Shown: positions 1 through 5,278 of the stretch, one piece after another
How the letters are laid out: each line of letters opens with the position of its first letter
Numbering within the stretch: position 1 is the stretch's first letter
Source: Planctomycetota bacterium
GTDB taxonomy: Bacteria; Planctomycetota; Brocadiia; JAJRTI01
DNA: 6,040 bases
Direction of reading: 5' to 3'
Assembly (NCBI GenBank): GCA_024278415.1
Contig: JAJRTI010000416.1
Span: 1-6,040 of the forward strand
Translations under genes and position numbers: made by a program
Notes under the pieces: model-generated
What the model was told of the DNA's origin: nothing
Databases searched by the model: none
The model's input: the letters and a program-made list of their open reading frames with translations, nothing else

Positions 1-375
1 GACGCGATGGTCGTGCAGTTGGCGCGGCTCGTGCGCCAACACCCGCGGGGCAAGGACTTCGCCACGGCCGCGGACATGGTCGAGCTTGAAAAGAAGGCGC
101 GCTCGCTCGCGTCCGGCACGATGCTCCAAAAGGCGATCGTGTCCGTCGACGCGGCCGGAGGACTCCTCGAACTACTCATCCGTGAGATCGACGCGGACGG
201 CAAGCGCACCGCGAAGCTCGACAAGATTCTCGCGGGCCGCAAGATGGCCCGGCTCACGGCCAGCAACGCGCTCCACGAACTCCGCGAGAGCGCGTATTAC
301 AACCTGCTGCTCTGGGACCTCATACTTGCCCCCGAGGAGAAGCCCGATGACGAAGCGGCTGCGCAAGACGAGTAG
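1..375 (+). CDS. Unrecognised helical protein, probably 5'-truncated
   Basis: I do not recognise this protein. The frame is open from base 1 and the first ATG is at base 7, so it is probably the C-terminal part of a longer gene; no upstream ribosome site can be judged. The visible 122 residues from that ATG are rich in Leu, Ala, Lys, Arg and Glu and look mostly alpha-helical, with amphipathic stretches around residues 26-64 and 76-106 and an acidic tail. There is no signal peptide, membrane segment or catalytic motif. The last 29 nt overlap the next gene in another frame, and that gene's Shine-Dalgarno site lies inside this coding region. The two are therefore probably co-transcribed and translationally coupled, but this does not reveal a function. 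Confidence 0.6.
   Translation, partial: DAMVVQLARLVRQHPRGKDFATAADMVELEKKARSLASGTMLQKAIVSVDAAGGLLELLIREIDADGKRTAKLDKILAGRKMARLTASNALHELRESAYYNLLLWDLILAPEEKPDDEAAAQDE
334..339 (+). promoter_or_regulatory. Ribosome binding site GAGGAG
   Basis: GAGGAG sits 7 nt before the ATG at 347 and lies within the coding sequence of the upstream gene. It decides the start of the zinc-knuckle gene: the same frame is open back to an ATG at 86, but the residues before 347 are Arg/Ser-rich shadow translation, and a signal peptide begins exactly at 347. Confidence 0.75.
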
Positions 376-1108
376 CCTGCTGGCCGTGGCGCTCATCGCG
401 TCAGGCGCGCTCGCGGCTGCGCAAGACGCAGCGGTCGATCGCGAGGTCGCCGCGCTGTCGAAGAAGCTCATGGCCGACCCGCTTGACGAGACTTCGGCCA
501 CGAAGCTTGAGAAGCTGCGGAACAAGCAGAGGCAACAGCGCAACGACGCGCTGGCCGCGCTGATCAAGGGGCTGAAGGCCTACCTCGCGGGCCGGCCGAG
601 CGTGGCCGCGATCGACCTCAAAACCGCAGCCGCGGTCCGGCCGGTTGCAGACATGGCCGAGCGCATGCTGCCCATGACGCTGGACTCGCTCATCCGCAAA
701 TGCCGCCGCGGGGAGGCGGGCAACACGATGGCCGCCGGAGACGTATGCGTATTCTGCGGCAACACCGGGTGGGCCGACTGCCCGAAGTGCTTCGGCGCCG
801 GAGTGCGCGTGTGCCCGGATTGCAAAGGCACCGGCAAGCTTCCGCGCACCGCCAAGGTGCTCAGAGTCCCGCGGTGCGGCGGCACCGGCGCACTGCCCTG
901 CGACGTGTGCAAAGGCAAAGGAGTGGTCCGGTGCACGCACTGCACCAACATCCCCGAAGGCGCGGCGGAAGAAAAAACCCGGGAAGCGACCGACCCTGAG
1001 ACCGCGGCCATCCGCCGGTGCATGATCGCCGCGCGCTACATGCAAGCGGGAGGCATCGACTTCGACGACGCGGCCGAGCGCGCGGTCTCGCCCAAGCTGG
1101 CGGAGTAG
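347..1108 (+). CDS. Exported protein with DnaJ-type CxxCxGxG zinc knuckles
   Basis: This 253-residue protein has a predicted signal peptide (basic start KRLRK, hydrophobic core residues 10-24, cleavage likely near Ala25-Gln26), so it should act outside the cytoplasm. Residues 30-75 are a charged helical, possibly coiled segment. Residues 134-199 carry cysteine knuckles like those of the DnaJ central domain: C134/C137-GNTG, C145/C148-FGAG, C156/C159-KGTG, a half-site with only C177-GGTG, C185/C188-KGKG, and C196/C199. First-cysteine positions step by 11 residues in two blocks of three. At the fourth site the expected first cysteine (position 174) is Val. No J domain is present, so it is not DnaJ. 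Zinc binding is inferred from the family; a scaffold or disulfide/redox role is also possible. The start is set by GAGGAG and the signal peptide. It overlaps the upstream gene by 29 nt. Confidence 0.82.
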   Translation: MTKRLRKTSSLLAVALIASGALAAAQDAAVDREVAALSKKLMADPLDETSATKLEKLRNKQRQQRNDALAALIKGLKAYLAGRPSVAAIDLKTAAAVRPVADMAERMLPMTLDSLIRKCRRGEAGNTMAAGDVCVFCGNTGWADCPKCFGAGVRVCPDCKGTGKLPRTAKVLRVPRCGGTGALPCDVCKGKGVVRCTHCTNIPEGAAEEKTREATDPETAAIRRCMIAARYMQAGGIDFDDAAERAVSPKLAE

Positions 1109-1132
1109 CCAACGCAAGGGCGCGGGCCGAGC

Positions 1133-1177
1133 GGGGACATGAACCAAGGGCGCACAAGCGCCCGACTTCGTGTCCCC
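1133..1177. terminator. Long hairpin after the zinc-knuckle gene
   Basis: GGGGACATGAA (1133-1143) pairs with TTCGTGTCCCC (1167-1177) with one G-U pair. It encloses a perfect inner stem, GGGCGC-ACAA-GCGCCC (1148-1163). It lies 24 nt after the stop at 1108 and could end or stabilise the transcript. There is no T-run, so it is not a classical intrinsic terminator. Its left arm doubles as the left arm of the larger inverted repeat. Confidence 0.45.
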
Positions 1178-1195
1178 AGACGAGGCCCTTGGTCA

Positions 1196-1391
1196 GCGCC
1201 GTAGGCGCGGCAGCCAATAGCCAGGGGCGTGAGCCCCTGGAGAGAATGTGCGTTCCGCGCCAAAAGCCTCGTCAGGGGCGACAGAACTGTGCGAATGCGA
1301 CATTCTGTCGCCTCTTCGAGGCTCTGGTGCGGTTGCTTCTTGTTTACCCAAGGCTTACGCCTTGGGCTATTGACTGTCGCCCCGCTGGGGC
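1196..1391. repeat. Array of intergenic hairpins
   Basis: Five stem-loops lie in order. GCGCC-GTA-GGCGC is at 1196-1208. CCAGGGGC-GTGA-GCCCCTGG is at 1221-1240. A long imperfect stem spans 1266-1322 (GCCTCG/CGAGGC outside, GGCGACAGAA/TTCTGTCGCC inside). CCCAAGGC-TTAC-GCCTTGGG is at 1347-1366. GCCCC-GCT-GGGGC is at 1379-1391. The first, fourth and fifth resemble, in the same order, the hairpins of the modules at 4868-4964 and 5062-5161. All stems except the long one are perfect. They look like REP-type repeats of PVC-like genomes. Confidence 0.7.
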
Positions 1392-1469
1392 TACAGAAGC
1401 CCAGCGGACGCTTAAGTTCGCACCATCGCGCCATACGGCCGACTTCAGGCAATGGGCCTGACAGGGAAT

Positions 1470-1498
1470 CCTCCCGAAGGTTGTTAACCTTCGGGAGG
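1470..1498. terminator. Perfect 13-bp hairpin between convergent genes
   Basis: CCTCCCGAAGGTT (1470-1482) pairs perfectly with AACCTTCGGGAGG (1486-1498) around a GTT loop. It lies 35 nt beyond the stop of the minus-strand isomerase gene and about 360 nt beyond the plus-strand zinc-knuckle gene. A symmetric stem suits a bidirectional terminator or mRNA 3'-end stabiliser. On the minus strand it is followed by ATTCCCTGT and on the plus strand by CTGTCTGGTT. Neither is a good T-tract, so the termination role is an inference. Confidence 0.5.
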
Positions 1499-1533
1499 CT
1501 GTCTGGTTCATGTCCCCGCCTGCACTCGGCTGC

Positions 1534-2298
1534 TTACGCTCCGAGCCCCATCGTCAGCTTCACGGCCTCGGTATGGTCGATGGTGGGCTTGAACTCCATG
1601 CCCACGTACGCCTCGTACCCGAGCGCGTCGATGCGCTTGAAGATGTTCTCGTAGTTAAACTCGCCGGTGAGCGGCTGGTGCCGGCCCGGCACGTCCGCCA
1701 TGTGGAAGTGGCCGATGAGGTCGATGTTGGCCTCGATCGTTTCGATGATGTTGCCCTCGGTGATCTGCTGGTGGTAGATGTCGTAGAGCAGCAGCACGTT
1801 GGGCGAGCCGACCTCGCGGAGGATCTCGAAGCCTTCGGCCGACGTGTCGAGGTAGTAGCCCTTGTGGTTCACGAGGATGTTGAGCGGTTCGAGGTAGAGC
1901 TTGAGGCCGGCCTCCTCCAGCACCGGCGCGGCCGCGGCGAGCGCGTCGACGATGGCCTTGTGCTGGACCGCGCGGTCCACGCCCTCGATCTCCTGGCCCG
2001 TGGTCTTGAGGCAGCCGGGGCAGTTGAGCTTCTTCGCGATCTCGACGGCCTCCTTGACCTCCTCGACGAACTGGTCCTTGTTCGCCGCGTCGACGATGGG
2101 CACTTGGGACGCGCTGAACGCGGCGACCGCGATGTCGTGCTCTTGCGCGGCCGCGGCGACCGCGTCGAGGTCTTTGTTCGCGTGGCCCCAGAACTCGATG
2201 GCCGGCGCGCCGGCCGCCTTGGCCTTGGCGATGCGGTCGACGAACTCGACGCCGGGCTCGTTGAAGATCATCTCGATGCAGACGCTGAAGTTGGGCAT
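1534..2298 (-). CDS. Hydroxypyruvate isomerase-family TIM-barrel protein
   Basis: This 254-residue protein has the normal length for the hydroxypyruvate isomerase family (xylose-isomerase-like TIM barrel, AP-endonuclease 2 superfamily). Those enzymes interconvert hydroxypyruvate with tartronate semialdehyde, or act on related 2-oxo-tetronates, in the cytoplasm. Family landmarks are clear: the FSVCIEMIF start, IEFWG (34-38), LEPLN (136-140) with candidate metal ligand E137, YDIYHQQ (172-178) with D173, GHFHMADVPGRHQP (196-209) with H199, GEFNY (212-216), and VGMEFKP (232-238) with E235. These residues would bind a divalent metal and the substrate. The ATG is supported by GGAG on the minus strand 6 nt upstream. 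The gene stands alone and converges on the zinc-knuckle gene. Family membership is firm; the exact substrate (hydroxypyruvate, 2-oxo-tetronate or another ketose) cannot be read from sequence, so no symbol is given. Confidence 0.9.
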   Translation of the reverse strand: MPNFSVCIEMIFNEPGVEFVDRIAKAKAAGAPAIEFWGHANKDLDAVAAAAQEHDIAVAAFSASQVPIVDAANKDQFVEEVKEAVEIAKKLNCPGCLKTTGQEIEGVDRAVQHKAIVDALAAAAPVLEEAGLKLYLEPLNILVNHKGYYLDTSAEGFEILREVGSPNVLLLYDIYHQQITEGNIIETIEANIDLIGHFHMADVPGRHQPLTGEFNYENIFKRIDALGYEAYVGMEFKPTIDHTEAVKLTMGLGA

Positions 2299-2304
2299 GG
2301 GTAG

Positions 2305-2308
2305 CTCC
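2305..2308 (-). promoter_or_regulatory. Ribosome binding site GGAG of the isomerase gene
   Basis: On the minus strand GGAG lies 6 nt before the ATG at 2298. This is a standard spacing and supports that start, which also coincides with the family's usual N-terminus. Confidence 0.65.
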
Positions 2309-2431
2309 GAACGTAGTGTAAAGGGGGACGGCGTGGCTCACCGTCGTGACGCACAATGCAGACGAGGCGACGATTCTACATTCCGGCCTCCCAGGCCACA
2401 AGCCCTTGATCATGTCTCGAATGGCTCGCGC

Positions 2432-2459
2432 GGGTGCTGGACGTCCACGTGCAGCACCC
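2432..2459. repeat. Hairpin with an 8-bp stem
   Basis: GGGTGCTG (2432-2439) pairs with CAGCACCC (2452-2459) around a 12-nt loop that itself contains ACG/CGT arms. It includes TGGACGTCC (2438-2446), which recurs in the next hairpin. Confidence 0.55.
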
Positions 2460-2528
2460 ACTCGGCGCGGCCGTGTCGTCCGCTCGCGCATCATCGGGTC
2501 CTCAGCGGACCAGGGGGTCCGCGCCTGG

Positions 2529-2556
2529 GGGCCACGGACGTGGACGTCCGTGGCCC
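2529..2556. repeat. Perfect 12-bp hairpin
   Basis: GGGCCACGGACG (2529-2540) pairs perfectly with CGTCCGTGGCCC (2545-2556) around a TGGA loop. It contains TGGACGTCC at 2541-2549. It lies about 240 nt upstream of the permease start and is not followed by a T-run. It may be a repeat, a binding site for a dimeric regulator, or a terminator. Confidence 0.55.
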
Positions 2557-2796
2557 GTCGAGACTCGCTCGCGGCTTAACACAAGCGCCCACGTGTGGGG
2601 TCTGGCCGGCCCTCACTGACGCGCCGCGCTGTGCCGCGAGACGACAGCCGCGGGCTGAGTGGGCTCCCACACAATGCGACTCGGCGAGCTTGACACCTTG
2701 GGGCCGCGATGGGACTATGTCCTGCTCCACCTTGTGCCTCAAGGTCGCTTAGATTGCCCCCAAAACAGAAGCCCATTGCCTCTGGCGCGGCGGTTG

Positions 2797-3825
2797 ATGC
2801 CGAGCCCAGCGCTCCCGCCTCTGCATCAACCATCAACCATTAACCATCTCCTTCATCCCTTGCCCTACCGCACCCGCGACATCTCCGCCGCCGTCTTGTG
2901 CGCCCTCACTTGGGCCGGCATGATCGTGCTTCGCAAGCTGGGGCTCAACGACCTCCACGTGCTCACCGTGCTCGTGCTGAGCCGTATCGTGACCGTGCTT
3001 CTGGTGGCCGCGATCATGCTCGCCACGAAACGCGAGATCATGATCCGGTCCCGCGGGATCATGCGGTTCGTGGTGCTGCTTGGGTTTGCCAACCTTGTGC
3101 TGAACTGGCTGGGCAACCAAGGCATGCAGTGGACCACGGCCACGTCCGCGTCCATGCTCTTCAAGACCGACGTGCTCTACACCATCGTCTTGGGCTGGAT
3201 CTTCCTCGGCGAACGGGTGCGCCTCCAGCAGTTCCCGCTCATCGCCATTGCCATCGTCGGGTGCGTCATGGTCATCGCGGCCCGCGCGGCGGGGAGCGAG
3301 CCGGGCCAGCACCCACTCGCCGGCAACATCTTGTGCGCGGTCTTTGGATTGATCCTGACGCTCAACGCGATTCTCATTCGAGCCAAGCTGACCGGCCTGG
3401 GCAAGATGCAACTCACGTTCTGGAACTCGTTCGTCGGGCTGCTTTTCTTCACGGCCGCATGGCTCATCCTCGCCGCGTTCGGCAAGGTGGACTTGCGCGA
3501 GCAATTCGCCATCATCGGCGACAAGCCGGTGCTTATCCCCATTCTGGTCGGGGCGGCGGTCGCGTCGGCGGCTACGTTCGTCCTGTATTACCAGGCGATT
3601 TGGAACTTGCCGGTGTGGGTGGTGCGCGTGATTCTGCTCTTGTCTCCCGCGTGCGCCATCGGCCTCGCGGCCGTGGTCCTGAGCGAACGGCCCACACCGC
3701 TCCAACTCGTCGGCATGGTCCTGCTCCTCGGCGGCACGGCCGGAGTGGTGCTGACCGGCCGAAATGGCGCCGAAGAGAATCGCAAGGCCGCACAGGACGC
3801 GGCTGGAGCAGACGCCGCCCCATGA
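2797..3825 (+). CDS. EamA/DMT-family permease
   Basis: This inner-membrane transporter of the drug/metabolite superfamily has 342 residues from the ATG at 2797. About ten hydrophobic helices are visible (roughly 29-48, 53-75, 90-108, 113-136, 145-162, 174-194, 205-227, 243-267, 270-295, 302-320), forming two EamA halves. Each half carries the family's helix-GER/SER-helix signature: LGERVRLQQ (137-145) and LSERPTPLQ (295-303). The C-terminus is short, charged and cytoplasmic. The substrate is unknown. The start is uncertain. The ATG at 2797 lacks a Shine-Dalgarno and the first 28 residues translate a heptamer repeat. A TTG at 2860 would begin just before helix 1; an ATG at 2659 is also in frame but seems too early. 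The hydrolase gene follows after 38 nt, probably in one operon, so the permease may move that enzyme's substrate or product. Confidence 0.85.
   Translation: MPSPALPPLHQPSTINHLLHPLPYRTRDISAAVLCALTWAGMIVLRKLGLNDLHVLTVLVLSRIVTVLLVAAIMLATKREIMIRSRGIMRFVVLLGFANLVLNWLGNQGMQWTTATSASMLFKTDVLYTIVLGWIFLGERVRLQQFPLIAIAIVGCVMVIAARAAGSEPGQHPLAGNILCAVFGLILTLNAILIRAKLTGLGKMQLTFWNSFVGLLFFTAAWLILAAFGKVDLREQFAIIGDKPVLIPILVGAAVASAATFVLYYQAIWNLPVWVVRVILLLSPACAIGLAAVVLSERPTPLQLVGMVLLLGGTAGVVLTGRNGAEENRKAAQDAAGADAAP
2824..2851 (+). repeat. CATCAAC heptamer run upstream of the permease core
   Basis: Four 7-nt units lie head to tail: CATCAAC, CATCAAC, CATTAAC, CATCTCC. The run shares the 13-mer AACCATCAACCAT (2828-2840) with the run after the permease gene. 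GGTTGATGC at 2792-2800, spanning the ATG at 2797, is an inverted copy of GCATCAACC at 2823-2831. Confidence 0.7.
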
Positions 3826-3851
3826 ACCATCAACCATAACCCATCAACCAT
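3821..3851 (+). repeat. CATCAAC heptamer run between permease and hydrolase
   Basis: Four units lie in strict 7-nt phase: CATGAAC, CATCAAC, CATAACC, CATCAAC, then CATT. The first unit contains the permease stop codon (TGA at 3823-3825), and the run fills nearly all of the gap before the hydrolase Shine-Dalgarno. AACCATCAACCAT (3825-3837) is identical to 2828-2840. Confidence 0.75.
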
Positions 3852-3863
3852 TCGGAGACCCCA

Positions 3864-4682
3864 ATGGCCGATATCAAGCTCGCGGGCCAAGCGCTCGTCA
3901 ACGAAGTCAACACCACCGTCTGCCCGCTTGGCGAAGTCGCCTGCTGGTGGCTTGGACAGAACGGATTCATCTTCAAGGGCGGCGATGCCATCGTCTACGT
4001 CGATCCCTACCTTGCGGAGAACGAGAAGCGACAGACTCCGGCTGCTCTCAAACCGGAGGAAGTGACCCACGCGTCGATGGTGCTGTGCACGCACGACCAC
4101 AGCGACCACATCGACCGCGCGTCGCTGCCGGGCATCGCGGCCGCGTCGCCGCAGGCCGTGTTTGTCGTGCCGCGGCCGGCCGTGGGCACGCTCATCGAGT
4201 TGGGCATCCCGGAAGAACGCATCATCCCCTCGGGCCATCTCGACACCGTCGGCGTGTGCGGCGTGAGCATCACCGGCATCAAGACGCGGCATGAGTTGTT
4301 CGATGAGAACCCCACGCTCGGCTTCCCCTACCTCGGCTTCGTGCTGGAATGGAACGGCCTCACGCTCTACCACGCCGGCGATGCAAACGTGTACGAGGGC
4401 CTTGTGACCACTCTGGCAGACTTCCGGCCTCAGGCCGCGTTCCTGCCCATTAACGGCCGCGACGCGGAGCGCTTGGGCCGGAACTGCCTCGGCAACATGA
4501 CCTACCAGGAGGCGGTCGATCTCGCAGGCGATATCGGCGTGGACCTCGCGGTCCCCATGCACTGGGACATGTTCGCGAACAACTCGGAGGATCCCCAGAA
4601 GTTCGTGGACTACATGGCCGTGAAGTATCCCCAGATCAAAACGTGGGTGGGGCAGGTGGGAGAGAAGATGGTGGTGCGGTAG
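3864..4682 (+). CDS. UlaG-like metallo-beta-lactamase-fold hydrolase
   Basis: This is a 272-residue soluble enzyme of the metallo-beta-lactamase superfamily, of the compact type related to UlaG (ascorbate-6-phosphate lactonase) and other YtnP/UlaG-like hydrolases. The key metal motif THDHSDH is at 76-82 (H77, H79, D81, H82). Further likely ligands are H143 (KTRHE), D173 (YHAGD) and H233 (PMHWDMF), which gives a complete two-metal site. WWLGQNGFIFK (28-38) and YVDPYL (45-50) are the usual first strands of this subgroup. There is no signal peptide, so it should be cytoplasmic. GGAG at 3854-3857, 6 nt before the ATG, supports the start. It follows the permease by 38 nt and is likely co-transcribed. 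A phosphorylated-sugar lactone or similar ester is a plausible substrate by family analogy, but nothing here proves it. Confidence 0.88.
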   Translation: MADIKLAGQALVNEVNTTVCPLGEVACWWLGQNGFIFKGGDAIVYVDPYLAENEKRQTPAALKPEEVTHASMVLCTHDHSDHIDRASLPGIAAASPQAVFVVPRPAVGTLIELGIPEERIIPSGHLDTVGVCGVSITGIKTRHELFDENPTLGFPYLGFVLEWNGLTLYHAGDANVYEGLVTTLADFRPQAAFLPINGRDAERLGRNCLGNMTYQEAVDLAGDIGVDLAVPMHWDMFANNSEDPQKFVDYMAVKYPQIKTWVGQVGEKMVVR

Positions 4683-4683
4683 C

Positions 4684-4732
4684 GAATTGCAGATTGAAGA
4701 CTAGGAATTGGGGAATGGAGATTGGGGAGGCG
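4684..4732 (+). repeat. GATTGG-type heptamer run after the hydrolase
   Basis: Directly after the hydrolase stop, seven degenerate 7-nt units lie in phase: GAATTGC, AGATTGA, AGACTAG, GAATTGG, GGAATGG, AGATTGG, GGAGGCG. The sequence differs from the CATCAAC runs, but the unit length and the position hard against a gene end are the same. Confidence 0.55.
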
Positions 4733-4867
4733 CGTGCGCGCTAGTGTCGCGTCCCGCAAGTTCGTTTACCCAATCCGACGCACAGGCTGGGCAATGCCTG
4801 CCAATTCTAGCGGACGCTACCCTCGGTGGATGCGTCCCCGACCCAGGGTGCGGCGCCTCATGCCGCT

Positions 4868-4964
4868 ACGCCGTAGGCGTTATACCCCAGAGCCCAGGGT
4901 TAAGCGTAGCGCAACCCTGGGAAACCGAGGCCCACCCGAGCACGCAAAACCCCGAATGGGGTTT
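4868..4964. repeat. Three-hairpin module, copy 1
   Basis: Three stem-loops lie in order. ACGCC-GTA-GGCGT is at 4868-4880. CCCAGGGTT (4893-4901) pairs with AACCCTGGG (4913-4921) and encloses GCG-TAG-CGC. AAACCCC-GAAT-GGGGTTT is at 4947-4964. All arms are perfect. The same three types recur in the same order about 200 nt downstream with changed loops and co-varying pairs. Confidence 0.75.
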
Positions 4965-5061
4965 CACAGGAGTTCGCGTTTCCAAGGAGCCTCGGCGGCG
5001 TCGCACGGCCCACCCAACGGGTTCTACGCGGACAGCCTCGCACCGTATCCCACATTTTTGT

Positions 5062-5161
5062 GGAACGCCTTCGGCGTTCCGTCGTTTTGCGGCCGTCAAC
5101 CCAGGGTATCCGCATTCTGCGGCTACCCTGGGCTTTGTTGTCAAACCCCGTTCGGGGTTTG
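5062..5161. repeat. Three-hairpin module, copy 2
   Basis: Three stem-loops lie in order. GGAACGCC-TTC-GGCGTTCC is at 5062-5080. CCCAGGGTA (5100-5108) pairs with TACCCTGGG (5124-5132) and encloses CCGCA-TTC-TGCGG. CAAACCCC-GTTC-GGGGTTTG is at 5142-5161. A further small stem, CCACA-TTTT-TGTGG (5050-5063), abuts the first hairpin. Confidence 0.75.
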
Positions 5162-5278
5162 TGCACAATTGCGCCCCGTGTGGCGTTCTGGGAGTGCGTT
5201 TGCTCAATCGGACGACGCGGGTCTCCAGGCACACGCCCCACCTACCCAGATATGCATACGAACTTGCGGGACGCGGCG

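Larger units (their letters stand above)
1126..1530. repeat. Inverted-repeat-bounded intergenic block
   Basis: Bases 1131-1145 (GCGGGGACATGAACC) are repeated as a perfect inverted copy at 1505-1519. An outer GCCGAG (1126-1131) matches CTCGGC (1525-1530) with a 5-nt offset. The block fills almost all of the 425-bp spacer between two convergent genes: it begins 17 nt after the stop of the zinc-knuckle gene and ends 3 nt before the stop codon of the minus-strand isomerase. Apart from hairpins it holds no credible gene. It could be a non-autonomous mobile element or a repeat cassette; no clear target-site duplication is visible. Confidence 0.6.
2299..2796. other. Divergent intergenic spacer
   Basis: This spacer of about 500 bp separates the minus-strand isomerase from the plus-strand permease, so promoters for both should lie here. 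I could not identify a convincing -35/-10 pair. The only weak candidate is TACACT on the minus strand (2320-2315). Two strong hairpins (2432-2459 and 2529-2556) and a small one, ACCTTG-TGCCT-CAAGGT at 2729-2745, are present. Short open frames on both strands lack ribosome sites and have Arg/Pro/Ser-rich translations. I see no gene here. Confidence 0.6.

Noticed and set aside
86..346. In-frame upstream extension of the zinc-knuckle protein to the ATG at 86
   Set aside because: The extension is Arg/Ser-rich shadow translation of the overlapping gene, whereas the ATG at 347 has a strong ribosome site and begins a signal peptide.
1018..1461. Open frames on both strands across the first hairpin spacer
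   Set aside because: They read repeat hairpins and have no coding signal; one overlaps the end of the zinc-knuckle gene.
1510..2304. Long plus-strand open frame opposite the isomerase
   Set aside because: Its Val/Asp/Leu/Arg-rich translation is an antisense shadow of a clearly recognisable TIM-barrel gene, and it has no family features.
2346..2836. Short open frames on both strands of the divergent spacer
   Set aside because: They overlap one another, run through perfect hairpins, lack ribosome sites and have low-complexity Arg/Pro/Ala/Ser translations.
2833..4562. Long minus-strand open frames opposite the permease and hydrolase
   Set aside because: They are antisense shadows with His/Asp/Arg/Glu-rich low-complexity translations, typical of the complement of GC-rich coding DNA.
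4868..5161. Possible CRISPR array
   Set aside because: The repeated units are palindromes of different types at irregular spacing, not identical direct repeats with uniform spacers, and no cas gene is nearby.
5253..5260. TATGCATA palindrome as an operator
   Set aside because: It is an isolated 8-mer between convergent gene ends, with no promoter nearby to regulate.
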